Source: an uncultured Pirellula sp. (GTDB lineage Bacteria > Planctomycetota > Planctomycetia > Pirellulales > Pirellulaceae). Taken from it: a stretch of 64,000 nucleotides of DNA. The DNA lies in the NCBI GenBank assembly GCA_903892355.1, contig CAITIE010000010.1, positions 22,773 through 86,772 of the forward strand, given 5' to 3'. The position numbers were made by a program, and so were the translations under genes. The notes beneath the pieces were generated by a model. That model was not told the DNA's origin. It did not search any database and saw nothing but the letters and a program-made list of their open reading frames with translations. The number at the start of each line of letters is the position of its first letter. Position 1 is the stretch's first letter. Shown one piece after another: positions 1 to 9,600 of the stretch.

Positions 1-41
1 AACTGGAAGTAAAACTCGCCGACAAGAAGAGTGGGAAATAA
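1..41 (+). CDS. 3' end of an upstream gene (partial)
   Basis: An open frame enters from the left edge and ends at a TAA at 39-41, encoding a last few residues rich in lysine (LEVKLADKKSGK). The stop is directly followed by the ATG of the next gene (TAAATG), the usual look of tightly packed genes in one transcript. Too little is visible to name the product. The reading of this frame as coding is an inference from that spacing. Confidence 0.35.
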   Translation, partial: LEVKLADKKSGK

Positions 42-422
42 ATGAAAACGGTCCTCGATGTCGGCAATTGCAATCCTGATCATGCAGCTATTACCGCGAT
101 GTTGAAGCGTCACTTCCAAGTAGAGATTCTCCGCGCGGATCAGCAATCAGACATGTTGAATTGCTTAGGAAGCCAACCGGTCGACCTGATTCTGATCAAC
201 CGAAAGCTGGATATCGACTACAGCGATGGGATTGAGATTCTGAGATATCTCAAGTCCAATTCGAATTATGCGTCGATCCCTGTTATGCTAATTACGAACT
301 ACCCTGAACATCAGCAGCAAGCTATGGCGCTGGGGGCTGAATTGGGTTTCGGAAAATTAGAGCTCAACAAACCTGAAACACATCAAAAGCTCGCCAAATT
401 CCTCGGAACAAGCGCCGCCTGA
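42..422 (+). CDS. degenerate response-regulator receiver (REC-like) protein
   Basis: A 126-residue single-domain protein with the beta-alpha rhythm of a CheY-like receiver. The usual acidic pair at the end of strand 1 is replaced by Gly8-Asn9, and the residue in the phospho-acceptor position (after D-L-I-L-I) is Asn53 rather than Asp. The conserved Thr (Thr85, PVMLIT) and a Lys before Pro (Lys110) are kept. It is therefore probably a pseudo-receiver that cannot be phosphorylated in the normal way and may act by protein-protein contact. No output domain is present. It follows a stop codon with no gap and lies 8 bases upstream of a Fur-family gene, so the two are likely co-transcribed. The fold assignment rests on pattern only. 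Confidence 0.72.
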   Translation: MKTVLDVGNCNPDHAAITAMLKRHFQVEILRADQQSDMLNCLGSQPVDLILINRKLDIDYSDGIEILRYLKSNSNYASIPVMLITNYPEHQQQAMALGAELGFGKLELNKPETHQKLAKFLGTSAA

Positions 423-430
423 GCCAAACC

Positions 431-889
431 ATGTCCAAGAAAAAAAACAGTATCGATGAAGTGAACGAAGCCCGAAAGCTGCTTCGCGAGTCGGGATTGC
501 GCAGCACCCCAGCGAGAATCTCCGTCATCAATGCACTCAAACGATCCACGAAACCTCAAACTCATGCGGAGCTCGCAGATCAATTGGTACCTCTCGGCTT
601 TGACAAGGCCACCGTTTTTCGAAACCTAACCGATCTGACCGAAGCTGAGCTGGTCCTCAGAACCGAATTGGGCGATCACGTTTGGCGGTTTGAGCTCCGC
701 GACCCATCGCACGATCGAAGCAGTCACCCGCATTTTGTTTGCACCGACTGCGGTACCGTCTCCTGCATCGACGAGATGGCGTTGCCCAGTCCCTCCCTGC
801 GTCGCTCGCTGAACATTTCACGCATCAGCGAAGTCCTCGTCAAAGGACACTGCGGAACATGCGATAGCGCCAGAGCGGCTTCTACGTAA
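431..889 (+). CDS. Fur-family metal/peroxide-responsive transcriptional regulator
   Basis: A 152-residue protein with a Fur-type winged helix (residues about 12-90; R-S-T-P-A-R-I-S-V-I and the recognition helix D-K-A-T-V-F-R-N-L). A C-terminal dimerisation and metal-binding region follows. It carries the His-x-His motif (HPHFVCTDCG) and two CxxC pairs (CTDC and CGTC), which bind structural zinc in Fur proteins. Such proteins repress genes for metal uptake or oxidative stress when the regulatory metal is bound. Which metal (iron, zinc, manganese or peroxide sensing) cannot be decided from sequence. It sits 8 bases after the receiver-like gene and converges with fliM. Confidence 0.88.
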   Translation: MSKKKNSIDEVNEARKLLRESGLRSTPARISVINALKRSTKPQTHAELADQLVPLGFDKATVFRNLTDLTEAELVLRTELGDHVWRFELRDPSHDRSSHPHFVCTDCGTVSCIDEMALPSPSLRRSLNISRISEVLVKGHCGTCDSARAAST

Positions 890-929
890 GCGGTGGATTT
901 GATTCGGCGTAAACGAGGGATACGATTCG

Positions 930-1955
930 TTACTGCGCGTTGTCCGTACGCACCAGCTTCTCAATCTTGATCGCCTTCCGACCCTTGTAGGCTCCAGGCG
1001 AAGCTAAATACTTGACTTGATTGGCGATCTCAACTTCGAGCGGGTGATTGATGTCTTTGTCGGTAGAGATCACGTCACCCACTTCGAGCCCAAACAACTC
1101 CGACGTTTTGATCGTCGAACGAGCCAACGTAACAACGACATCGGCGAGCGACCCATCCAACCGCGAACTGAGCTGGGACATGGTTTTCTCATTGGTTCGA
1201 GCCGCGGTGTAGCCAACCCAACTGTTGCTCGTCAATTTGCTACCAACCCGCTCAATGGTATTGAACGGGATGCACAAGTTCGTCGTGCCCCGAATGGTAC
1301 CCATATTGAGTTCAAAGCTGACCATCACTACGACTTCGTTGGGTGGCACGATTTGAACGAGCTGTGGATTGCTCTCCACCCTCTCTACTTCGATGTTGAG
1401 ATCGACAACATTCTTCCATGCGTTTTGCAATTCCTGCAAGAACACTGTGGTGATTCTTGAGGCCAGCCGAAGCTCGATGTCGGATAGCGGACGCTTCGGC
1501 GAAGAATCACTGCTAACAGCCCCACCGAGCATCCGGTCAATAATCGGATAGAGGAGGGAGGGACTGATGTCCAAAACCCAATTCCCTTCGAGCGGCAACG
1601 GTTTGAGCAAGTTGAAGCAGGTGGGGATTTCCAGCGAATAGACGAACTCGCTATAGGTGAGCTGATCGACACTGATCAGTCGAACTTCGACAATACTTCG
1701 CAAGATCGCGGACAGGGACGCTCCAAAGTTCCGTGAGAACCCGTCGTGCAACGACTGCAACGCCCGCATCTGTTCCTTACCAACACGTTCAGGCCGTTTG
1801 AAATCGTAATTGAGGATACGGACCTTGGACGCAGGCTTTTTCGGATCCGCTTTCGCTGCGGCCGCAGGGGTAGGTGTCGTTGGAACGGCACTACCCCCTT
1901 CAAGGGACTTCAGCAAGCTCTCCACATCGTTACGGCTGAGTACTTCTTCGGACAT
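930..1955 (-). CDS. fliM: flagellar motor switch protein FliM
   Basis: A 341-residue protein. The N-terminus (SEEVLSRNDVESLL) matches the short CheY-P-binding peptide of FliM. An Ala/Pro-rich linker follows (residues about 22-42), then the CheC-like middle domain (about 50-240) beginning V-R-I-L-N-Y-D-F-K-R-P-E-R, a hallmark of FliM. A C-terminal SpoA/FliN-like domain (about 255-335) completes it. FliM forms the C-ring with FliG and FliN and sets rotation direction. No other flagellar gene is adjacent; fliS lies 38 kb away, in line with dispersed flagellar genes in planctomycetes. The next gene upstream on the same strand is proA, about 30 bases away. Confidence 0.95.
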   Translation of the reverse strand: MSEEVLSRNDVESLLKSLEGGSAVPTTPTPAAAAKADPKKPASKVRILNYDFKRPERVGKEQMRALQSLHDGFSRNFGASLSAILRSIVEVRLISVDQLTYSEFVYSLEIPTCFNLLKPLPLEGNWVLDISPSLLYPIIDRMLGGAVSSDSSPKRPLSDIELRLASRITTVFLQELQNAWKNVVDLNIEVERVESNPQLVQIVPPNEVVVMVSFELNMGTIRGTTNLCIPFNTIERVGSKLTSNSWVGYTAARTNEKTMSQLSSRLDGSLADVVVTLARSTIKTSELFGLEVGDVISTDKDINHPLEVEIANQVKYLASPGAYKGRKAIKIEKLVRTDNAQ

Positions 1956-1985
1956 GTCGAAATCCTTTTCGATCCGTATCGAATC

Positions 1986-3260
1986 TTATTCCCTAATTTG
2001 ACCATCGCCGATGACGACGTACTTGTACGTCGTCAATTCGGTTAGGCCGCATGGGCCTCGCGCATGAATCTTGTCGGTGCTGATTCCTATCTCCGCACCC
2101 AATCCCAATTCACCACCGTCATTGAATCGCGTCGATGCATTGACCATCACGGCCGCCGAATCGACTCGCTGGACGAAGCGTCGCGAGGTTGGCAAGTCAT
2201 TGGTCACAATCGCGTCGGTATGTTTCGAGCCGTAGCGATTGATATGCGTGATTGCAGCATCGACTCCATCCACAACGCAAACGCTCATGATCGGCCCTAG
2301 GTATTCTTTGGACCAATCCTCTTCCGTTCCCTTCACCGCCGATGGCATCAAACTGCAAGTTTTGACATCCCCTCGAAGCTCGATCCCTTTTTCTTTCAAT
2401 CCCGGTTCCAACAGCTTGAGAAACACCGGGGCAATGGCAGCGTCGACCAATAACGATTCGGCAGCGTTGCAAACGCCCATGCGCTGAGTCTTTGCATTCA
2501 TGACAATTCGAACCGCCATCTCCAAATCGGCGTGGCGATCGACATACACATGGCAATTGCCGTCGAAATGCTTCAGCACGGGCATTGTCGCTTCCGCTAC
2601 AACCCGTCGCACTAAGCTTTCACCGCCGCGTGGTATCGCCACGTCGATGGTGCTTGATTGCCGTAACAAGGCACCCACCGCATCGCGATCCAACGTCTCC
2701 ACCAATTGAATGGCTCCCTCGGGAATACCGCAATGGATTGCGGTGTGCTGCAATAGTTGCACGATCGCTACGGAACTATGAAACGCCTCTTTGCCACCGC
2801 GCAGGATGATTGCGTTACCGCTTTTGATCGCGATCGCAGCCGCATCGGCAGTCACATTCGGCCGGGACTCATAGATGAACAAAATCACGCCGATCGGGAC
2901 TCGGACCTTCTGGACCTGCAATCCGTTGGGGCGTGTTCCACCACCGATCAACTCACCGACCGGATCTGGCAACGATGCGATCTCGCGAAAACCACGAGAA
3001 ATTCCTTCGATCCGTTCACGGGTGAGGGTCAAGCGATCCACGGCAGCCAGACTCAAGCTGTATCCGGGTGCAGCGGCTAGATCCTTTGCATTGGCCTCTA
3101 CGATGGAATCCGCCTGGGCAAGTATTTCATCGGCTGCCAAATGCAGCCATTTATTCTTTGCCGCGGTCGAGCAGTCCAGCAGCGATAACGACGCTTTTTT
3201 GGCGAGTTCACCGAGCGTTCGGCAATAGGACAGCAATTCCTCATCGGGTTCGTGCACCAT
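1986..3260 (-). CDS. proA: gamma-glutamyl phosphate reductase
   Basis: Converts gamma-glutamyl phosphate to glutamate semialdehyde with NADPH, the second step of proline synthesis. The ALDH-like fold is clear: the N-terminal segment with Y-E-S-R-P-N-V-T (residues 130-137), the nucleotide-binding region, and the catalytic Cys264 in G-V-C-N-A-A-E-S. Near the end is a G-P-x-G-L motif. The frame stays open upstream to 3392, but the extra 44 residues look unlike the family; starting at 3260 (MVHEPDEELL) gives 424 residues, the usual ProA length. Other ATGs at 3320 and 3329 are possible, and no clear ribosome binding site decides. proB is not nearby. Confidence 0.93.
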   Translation of the reverse strand: MVHEPDEELLSYCRTLGELAKKASLSLLDCSTAAKNKWLHLAADEILAQADSIVEANAKDLAAAPGYSLSLAAVDRLTLTRERIEGISRGFREIASLPDPVGELIGGGTRPNGLQVQKVRVPIGVILFIYESRPNVTADAAAIAIKSGNAIILRGGKEAFHSSVAIVQLLQHTAIHCGIPEGAIQLVETLDRDAVGALLRQSSTIDVAIPRGGESLVRRVVAEATMPVLKHFDGNCHVYVDRHADLEMAVRIVMNAKTQRMGVCNAAESLLVDAAIAPVFLKLLEPGLKEKGIELRGDVKTCSLMPSAVKGTEEDWSKEYLGPIMSVCVVDGVDAAITHINRYGSKHTDAIVTNDLPTSRRFVQRVDSAAVMVNASTRFNDGGELGLGAEIGISTDKIHARGPCGLTELTTYKYVVIGDGQIRE

Positions 3261-3663
3261 CTCGGAACCACGAGGGTTCTTCCGGTTTGTCAAATCGGAC
3301 TGGGAGTTTAAAGAGGACATAAATGCCATTATTGGAGAGCCGCGCACGGAATACTTTTGCGGGAGTATCGAGGAAGCCAGAACGAGGGTCAATGCCGATT
3401 CGGACCCGATTCCGGGCCTTCAGCATAACGATTCGCTAGCATTGCATCAGCGTCGGTTTGCCGGAGCGGATATTTTCTTGTTGTTGGGACAGCGGATGCG
3501 ACCGTCTCGCAGAGACTCAAGCGGTCTAAGGCACCTTCGTTCGTTCTACTCTAAACTCTCTCGTGCCTACTCTCTAGCCGCCTCCGGCGGCCCTGGGTCC
3601 CGGGTGGACTTAGGACGATGCGGCCCCCGACGGTCGTTGCCCAACGTCCTTACTGCGAGTCTC

Positions 3664-3775
3664 AGCCTTCTACGTAGACCAGTACAACCGAGTCATTCCC
3701 CATTCGGCGTTCAAGGGCCAGACGCCCGACGACGCTTTGCGTCGAGAGAGTGGAGCAGTAGAGAATAGAAAATAG
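3664..3775 (+). pseudogene. transposase/integrase-core C-terminal remnant (left copy)
   Basis: The frame starting at 3665 reads A-F-Y-V-D-Q-Y-N-R-V-I-P-H-S-A-F-K-G-Q-T-P-D and then diverges to a stop at 3773-3775. This is the typical C-terminal end of DDE integrase-core transposases of the IS3/IS481 type (FYVxxYNxxxPHSAxxGxTPDE). No catalytic part is left upstream. A second, longer relic of the same element lies in the same orientation at 11083-11343, and the shared ~70 bases differ at only about five positions. The exact IS family cannot be fixed from so short a piece. Confidence 0.7.
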
Positions 3776-4032
3776 ACCGATCGACGGTGCACCAGTGAGC
3801 GATCATGCGACTCCCCGTCACGCGATCCGACGCGCCGCACAACAAGTGCCAGGCACGAATGACACTGTCCGCTGCATATCGCAATGCCGAGTCGGTCGTA
3901 GACCGGGAAGATTCGAAACCAGATACGGCAAGCGACGAAGGGACCAGTACACGCTGCTGATGAAACCCCGAGACAAATTGCGACACAGGCTCAGCAAGGG
4001 AGATAACTCCTTTGAGTGAAACAGATTACGAT

Positions 4033-4062
4033 AGCCGTACAGTGCCATTCGTGGGTGGCACG
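4033..4062 (+). repeat. 30-base hairpin piece, inverted copy at 10968-10997
   Basis: The 30 bases match the reverse complement of 10968-10997 with one mismatch. The core contains the inverted repeat GTGCCA-(8)-TGGCAC, so each copy can form a small hairpin. The two copies lie on either side of the first DUF1549/DUF1501 gene pair. Each sits near a transposase remnant. Confidence 0.7.
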
Positions 4063-4115
4063 CATTTTTCTACTTTCCATGAACTGCTTTCTGATCGCTT
4101 GCTCCTGATCTAATT

Positions 4116-4350
4116 CACGCGAAGGCGCGAAGACGCGAAGGGAAAGCCTTGAACCCAAGTGGTTGAACGATTGTCGTAATCGTTTTTAGCTCCTGGCGAG
4201 AGCAGTTGAGGACAACTGCTCTACATTGCGGCCCAAAGTAGCACGACAGTCCCTTGTCGTGAAGGGTTCTGCAATCTCTGGCCTGAACCCCCTCGATCAT
4301 TTCAAGGCGAATAGTCTTTGGGAAAACGACGGCGGAGCGTCGTGCCACGA
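4116..4350. repeat. composite multi-hairpin intergenic repeat, copy 1
   Basis: The copy begins with CACGCGAAGGCG and contains the 111-base unit at 4162-4272. It ends with a hairpin at 4326-4343 (ACGACG-(6)-CGTCGT) followed by GCCAC. Within the 111-base unit three more perfect inverted repeats are visible: ACGATT-(5)-AATCGT, AGCAGTTG-(4)-CAACTGCT at 4201-4220, and CACGACA-(6)-TGTCGTG. The 111-base unit is identical, base for base, to 4459-4569. Such a dense row of hairpins resembles non-coding mobile repeats of the REP or MITE type; no function can be read from it. Confidence 0.8.
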
Positions 4351-4367
4351 TGTTCTCCGATCATCGT

Positions 4368-4710
4368 CACGCGAAGGCGCAAGGATGCAAAGGAGTGTGG
4401 TGGATCTTGCGAAAGAGCCTGGCTGCGATCGGACTTGGGCGGAGGGAGCAAGCTTGATGTTGAACGATTGTCGTAATCGTTTTTAGCTCCTGGCGAGAGC
4501 AGTTGAGGACAACTGCTCTACATTGCGGCCCAAAGTAGCACGACAGTCCCTTGTCGTGAAGGGTTCTGCGACAGCATGTCTCCGGCCTCGCCGCCGTTGG
4601 GATTCCACCCCTCACAACTACCGCGGAATCGCTGACACGCGAGGTGCTTTTCGTGCCAAACTGGTCAAGAAGATGCTGTGGGAAACACGACGGCGGAGCG
4701 TCGTGCCACT
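4368..4710. repeat. composite multi-hairpin intergenic repeat, copy 2
   Basis: Same order of parts as copy 1: CACGCGAAGGCG at 4368, the identical 111-base unit at 4459-4569, and a terminal hairpin at 4686-4705 (CACGACG-(6)-CGTCGTG) followed by CCAC. The parts between these blocks differ from copy 1. The conserved blocks are therefore the hairpins and their immediate flanks, which suggests that structure is kept while the rest drifts. Confidence 0.8.
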
Positions 4711-4726
4711 GTGGAAAAATCAAGAG

Positions 4727-4768
4727 TGAGAGCGGAGGGACTCGAACCCTCGACCCAAGGATTAAAAG
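4727..4768 (-). tRNA. 3' fragment of a tRNA-Lys-like gene (not functional)
   Basis: On the minus strand the sequence runs from an anticodon loop CTTTTAA (anticodon TTT) through the 3' half of the anticodon stem (TCCTT) to a full T-arm (GAGGG-TTCGAGT-CCCTC). It ends with an acceptor 3' strand CGCTCTC plus A. The 5' half is missing: the bases upstream of the loop do not pair with TCCTT. The break lies at the anticodon loop, a common crossover zone for tyrosine recombinases that insert into tRNA genes. The fragment is thus best read as an old attachment-site scar; no integrase gene is seen next to it. Confidence 0.6.
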
Positions 4769-4931
4769 GTGTCCAAAACTCCAAGCAAACACTACAGGAT
4801 GACGACATGCTACAGCAGTTGCGCAGCACCACGTAAAAACGACCAAAACAGAAATATTCTTGGCCGCTGCGACGTTTACCCGTCTCTACTTTCCACTCTC
4901 TAAAATCTACTTTCTAGCCGCGCAGCGGCTC

Positions 4932-4978
4932 GCCGAGTTCTCGGGCGCAAAAGTGCTGAATGTTGTGACGCGGAGCAC
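4932..4978. repeat. 47-base repeat, second copy at 11395-11441
   Basis: This begins GCCGAGTTCTCGGGCGCAAA and ends GCGGAGCAC. It matches 11395-11441 with three mismatches over 47 bases, in the same orientation. A more diverged third copy is recognisable at 11013-11041. It lies just downstream of the DUF1501 gene stop at 4988. Together with the transposase relics it makes the two flanks of the DUF1549/DUF1501 pair share several pieces. Confidence 0.7.
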
Positions 4979-4987
4979 CGCGACCGA

Positions 4988-6478
4988 TCACGCGATAATG
5001 CCCTTAACAACTTCTCCATGCACGTCGGTCAACCGATAGTCGCGTCCCTGAAATCGATAGGTCAATCGCGTGTGGTCGAATCCGAGTTGGTGAAGAATGG
5101 TTGCCTGCAAGTCATGAACGTGAACCTTATCTTGGACGATGCTGAACCCGAGTTCATCGGTTTCCCCGTAAGAGATGCCTCCCCGGATTCCACCGCCTGC
5201 CAAAATCATGGAATTGCAATCTGGGTAATGATCGCGGCCAAGAGCGTTGCCCCCGGCGGTGCGACCCTCGCGAAATGGTGTTCTTCCAAACTCGCCGCCA
5301 ACCACGATCAACGTCTCGTCCAGCAACCCTCGTTGCCGCAGTTCTTTGATGAGTGCTGCGATCGGTTTATCCATGGTTCTGCACTTGTTGCTCAGTTCGT
5401 CGCGAATATCTTCACCGGGTGATGTGCCGTGGAAATCCCATCCCCAGTCGAACAATTGAACGTAGCGAACACCCTGCTCCACCAAGCGACGCGCAAGTAG
5501 GCAGTTATTGGCGAGGCTCGACGCTCCTGGTTTAGCTCCATAAGCTTCGAGGACGTGCGCTGGCTCCTTCGAAATGTCCATAACTTCTGGAACGGACATT
5601 TGCATACGAAAAGCCAACTCGTACTGCGCGATTCGCGTTGCGGTCTCGGGATGCCCCATCTCGATTGCCTGCTTCTGATTCAATTCACCGATCGCGTCGA
5701 GAGTTAAACGCCGTATCGTTCGATCCATACCCGGTGGATCGGTGACATAAAGAACCGGATCCCCTTGCGATCGGCATTGAACTCCCTGATAAACGCTCGG
5801 CAAAAAGCCACTGCCGAAGGAGTTCTTGCCACCATTGGGCTGAACTCCGCTGGAGATCAAAACGACAAACCCAGGTAGATTTTCATTTTCCGAACCCAGG
5901 CCATAGGTGACCCAAGAGCCCAAGGATGGACGACCCGAACGCGGAGAACCTGTAAATAGGAGGAGTTCCCCTGGAGCGTGATTAAACTGTTCGGTGAACA
6001 TCGACTTGACAACACAAATCTCATCGGCGATCCCATGGAAGTTCGGTACCGCATCGCTCATCCAAGTCCCACCGGAACCATACTGGGCAAACTGATGTGG
6101 TGTTCCCAAAAGCTTTGGGACCCCCGAAGTAAATGCGAACGTACGTCCTTTGAGAAAGGAGTCCGGGCAATCCTGACCGGTACGCTTTACCAATTCTGGT
6201 TTGTAGTCATACATATCCAAGTGAGGTGGAGATCCAGTCAAGTGAATATAGATCACTCGCTTGGCTTTTGCCGCAAAGTGAGGTTTGCGGGGAGCTAACG
6301 GGTTGACTACGCCAGACGTCGATTCAGGTAGATCTGCGGACGCTCCTTGACCGAGCATCGATGCAAGCGCGAGGGCTCCGATGCCACCGAAGGAATCCTT
6401 CAAGAAGTGACGCCGAGTTTGCCATGCGAAACGCTCGATACGAGGATCATTCCAATTCGCAGTCATCGTATTCTCCAA
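4988..6478 (-). CDS. DUF1501 domain-containing Tat-exported protein
   Basis: A 496-residue sulfatase/alkaline-phosphatase-fold protein of the planctomycete DUF1501 family. The N-terminus carries a twin-arginine signal (W-Q-T-R-R-H-F-L-K-D-S-F followed by a hydrophobic run), so export by Tat is likely. Conserved DUF1501 blocks are visible: Y-I-H-L-T-G-S-P-P-H-L-D-M-Y-D-Y-K-P near residue 75, GGEFGRTP near the C-terminal third, and D-L-Q-A-T-I-L-H-Q-L-G-F-D-H close to the end. It lies downstream of, and on the same strand as, the DUF1549/1553 protein gene (gap about 130 bases), the standard partner arrangement. Substrate unknown; a role in breakdown of sulfated or complex polysaccharide is often proposed but unproven. 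Confidence 0.93.
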   Translation of the reverse strand: MENTMTANWNDPRIERFAWQTRRHFLKDSFGGIGALALASMLGQGASADLPESTSGVVNPLAPRKPHFAAKAKRVIYIHLTGSPPHLDMYDYKPELVKRTGQDCPDSFLKGRTFAFTSGVPKLLGTPHQFAQYGSGGTWMSDAVPNFHGIADEICVVKSMFTEQFNHAPGELLLFTGSPRSGRPSLGSWVTYGLGSENENLPGFVVLISSGVQPNGGKNSFGSGFLPSVYQGVQCRSQGDPVLYVTDPPGMDRTIRRLTLDAIGELNQKQAIEMGHPETATRIAQYELAFRMQMSVPEVMDISKEPAHVLEAYGAKPGASSLANNCLLARRLVEQGVRYVQLFDWGWDFHGTSPGEDIRDELSNKCRTMDKPIAALIKELRQRGLLDETLIVVGGEFGRTPFREGRTAGGNALGRDHYPDCNSMILAGGGIRGGISYGETDELGFSIVQDKVHVHDLQATILHQLGFDHTRLTYRFQGRDYRLTDVHGEVVKGIIA

Positions 6479-6612
6479 ACATTTTGAGTGAGATCCTCAT
6501 CCGAACCACCATGTACCGAATTGGCGCTAGCCGCGGTTTTATAGGATTTCGGTTAGGCCTCTACGAACTTAGTTGATTTTCATTAAGGTATGCATTGACA
6601 CAGTGATCGCAA

Positions 6613-9600
6613 TTATCGCCGCATCAAAAATTCATCGAGGTTTAAGATGGAGTTGGCGACCACTGTCCATGCTGCCATTTCCGCAGCATCCAGTCCTTCG
6701 GGCAAAGCTCCCAATGGTTCCGTCGCCATTTTGATCGCTGCCTCGGGCTGTGACTTAAAAATCGCCAATGCCTTCTCGTGAAGATTCTGCAGGACTTCGA
6801 TTTCCTCCGGTTGGATTGGCCGACACAAGGCCACATTCAATCCGAATCCGATCCGACCTGCATTGGTTTTGGCAGCTTTAAACATGTTTCTTCCCAACGA
6901 TTGGGCTGCTTCGATGTAGACAGGATCATTGAGTGTTACGAGAGCTTGCAGAGGCGTGTTGGTGCGCACGCGGCGAAGCGTGCACACTTCGCGATTGGGC
7001 GCGTCGAAAGCACTCATCGATGGATAGGGATTCGATCGACGCCATGTCGTGTAAATACCACGGCGGTAGCGGTCATCACCGGCACTCGTAGTCCAGTCGG
7101 TACTAGAACCGAACGCCGCCGACAAGCCGAGCGATGGCTGGGGCGGTTTCACAGGCGGGCCGTGCATCTTAGCGCTCAGTATTCCCGCGACGGCGAGAGC
7201 CTGGTCGCGAATGGTTTCCGCGGGTAGACGGAATCGCGGACCGCGCGCGAGCAATCGATTATCTGGATCCAACTGCACCACGTCCGTTGTAACCTTCGAC
7301 GATTGACGATACGTCGCACTTAAAAGTAACGTTCGCAACAACCGCTTCATGTCCCAACCATTTTCAATAAAATCGACTGCCAACCAATCGAGCAATTCCG
7401 GATGGCTTGGTAAATCGCCTTGTGAACCAAACTCTTCTGCGGTAGCGACTAGGCCCGTTCCAAAAAGTTGTTCCCAGTAACGATTGACGGTCACCCGGGC
7501 TGTCAGCGGATTGTCCCTGGAAACGATCCATCTGGCCAATTCAAGTCGATTATTTACGTACTGATTGCTTGCTTTGAAGACACCGGGGATACCGGGTTTA
7601 ACTTCTTCACCCAAGTCGAGGTAGTTGCCGCGGTGTTGCAATTTGGTGACACGCTGACGATCGGTACCCCGCTCGCGTAGAATCGGTACGGTGGTGGTTG
7701 GTTTGAATGAAGCGAGTTCGACTCGTGTCGCTTCTAATCGGGTTCGAACGTCTGCGAGTTCAGGAGCAATCGAGCGATAAAAGGTTGCGACGATAGCTTT
7801 CTGCGAGTCCGTTCTCTCCCCCTCGGCCGTTTGCAGGATCGTTTGGAGATCTTTTCGAATATTGGCCCACTTGAGGGCTGTATCATCACCTGTCACGGAC
7901 AAACGAAAACGGCCGATAATATGTTGCGTATGAGGCGATTGATGACTCAGCACGACTCGCAGTCGCCCCCCCTCGGGAATATCGATCGGCTCCGATGCGA
8001 TCAATGTAACACGGTGATCGCGACCCGCCCCACCACCTACACCCCATCCCTTGTTGGGATCGATCTTCTTGGTGGCGAGATTTGCGGCAACATAGTCCCC
8101 TTGCTGGAAGTCCGCGATGGCAGCGGCGAAGGCAATAGATCGCGAGCCGTCGATGTCCCATGCCACATCGGGCCTTGCGGTATCATCGATTCTTTTTTCC
8201 CAAAGAACGTTTTTGTCTTCCCCTAGTACTTTCACCACTGCACCCTTCAGGCGTTCGGATGTCGCGGGTCCGCCGTCCGTTCGATTCCAGACTGCGATCT
8301 TGTCGATCGGTTTCAACGATCCGAGATCAACCTCCCACCAAGGATCAGTCGCATTAACATCGGAATGCGTTACCGAGTTGGCTTCGAAGTAGTTCCCGTT
8401 GGAATTTCCATCGATTGCCCGAGCGGCCGCTCCGTCGAAGGCGACGTTGCTCTGTGTGGCAGTCCCTTTCCTAGCGATGTTCTCTCCTTTAGCAAACACC
8501 TCGACCTCTGCCAAGGAGAGAATCTTATTCACGCCAGGCAACTCGACACGCACGTAGCGTCCGCTGAGGTTGGTGCCTCGGGGAGGCACCAACGTTGCTC
8601 GCAACTCAGTTAGGATAAAGTTGCCATTGTTCCAACCCGGACCTTTGTTTGGCAGGCTATCGTCGGCGAAAGTTTCTAACTGGATCGCTGCAAGTTGCGA
8701 TGTGCCAGCGGTTCTTATATTGGCAAGATCAAGATCGATTTGGAAATTGTCTTTCCCGGCGCCCGCAGCGCTGCGAATGATACCGCTCGCAGGATCGATC
8801 GACAGTGTAACGCCGGCTTCACTTGTTGCGGACGCGACGCTGGGAATCAACCATGTCGAGGGCTTTGCCAAGCTTGCTTCCCACGCTTTTCTTGACGCCT
8901 CCAGTTCGGGTGTCATCGTATCGAGAGTCTTGACATAGGCGGCGAACTGTTCGTTGAGCTCAGCGCGTCGTTTCAGTTGCTCGTCGGTCCAAGCTTCATA
9001 CAGTGGCGATTCGTCACCGCGGTCAGCGTCTTCCGTATTGTTGAAGATTGCGAAGGTCTGAAAATATTCTTGTTGGCTGATTGGATCGTACTTATGGCTG
9101 TGGCACTGAGCACAGGCCATGGTCGTGCCCATCCAAACTGCATAGGTTGTATTGACGCGGTCAACGACGGCCACGTTGCGGAACTCCTCATCGTTGGTGC
9201 CCCCTTCATTGTTGGTGAGCGTGTTCCGATGAAAAGCGGTTGCGATCAGTTGCTCCGCAGATCGATTCGGGAGCAGGTCACCAGCTAGCTGTTCTATCGT
9301 AAATTGATCGAAGGGCAAATTACGATTGAAAGCACCGATCACATAGTCGCGATAAAGCCATATCGTTCGCGCGGGATCGTCTGCGTAGCCTGACGAGTCA
9401 GCATACCTCGCCATATCGAGCCACATCCTCGCCCAATGTTCACCGTAGGTTTCTTTCGCCAGAAAGCGATCGACCATCTCGTCGTATGCGTTTGGAGATG
9501 AATCCTCGATGAACTGTTGGACTTCAACTTGGCTTGGCGGCAATCCGGTCACATCCAAAGCCACTCGGCGGACGAGTGCATAACGATCTGCTTCCGACTG

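Larger units (their letters stand above)
3261..4987. other. gene-poor stretch with mobile-element and repeat debris
   Basis: About 1.7 kb without a convincing gene. It holds a transposase remnant (3664-3775), a hairpin-bearing 30-base piece (4033-4062), two copies of a composite hairpin repeat including a perfect 111-base direct repeat, a tRNA-Lys 3' fragment (4727-4768), and a 47-base piece (4932-4978) that recurs at 11395. Purine/pyrimidine strings such as those at 3541-3560 and 4884-4915 resemble each other. Small open frames here overlap the repeats and show no protein-like composition. Confidence 0.75.

Noticed and set aside
4367..4846. Minus-strand open frame (159 codons)
   Set aside because: It runs through the hairpin repeat and the tRNA fragment; the G-S-R-V-R-V-P-P-L-S piece is the usual false translation of a tRNA 3' end.
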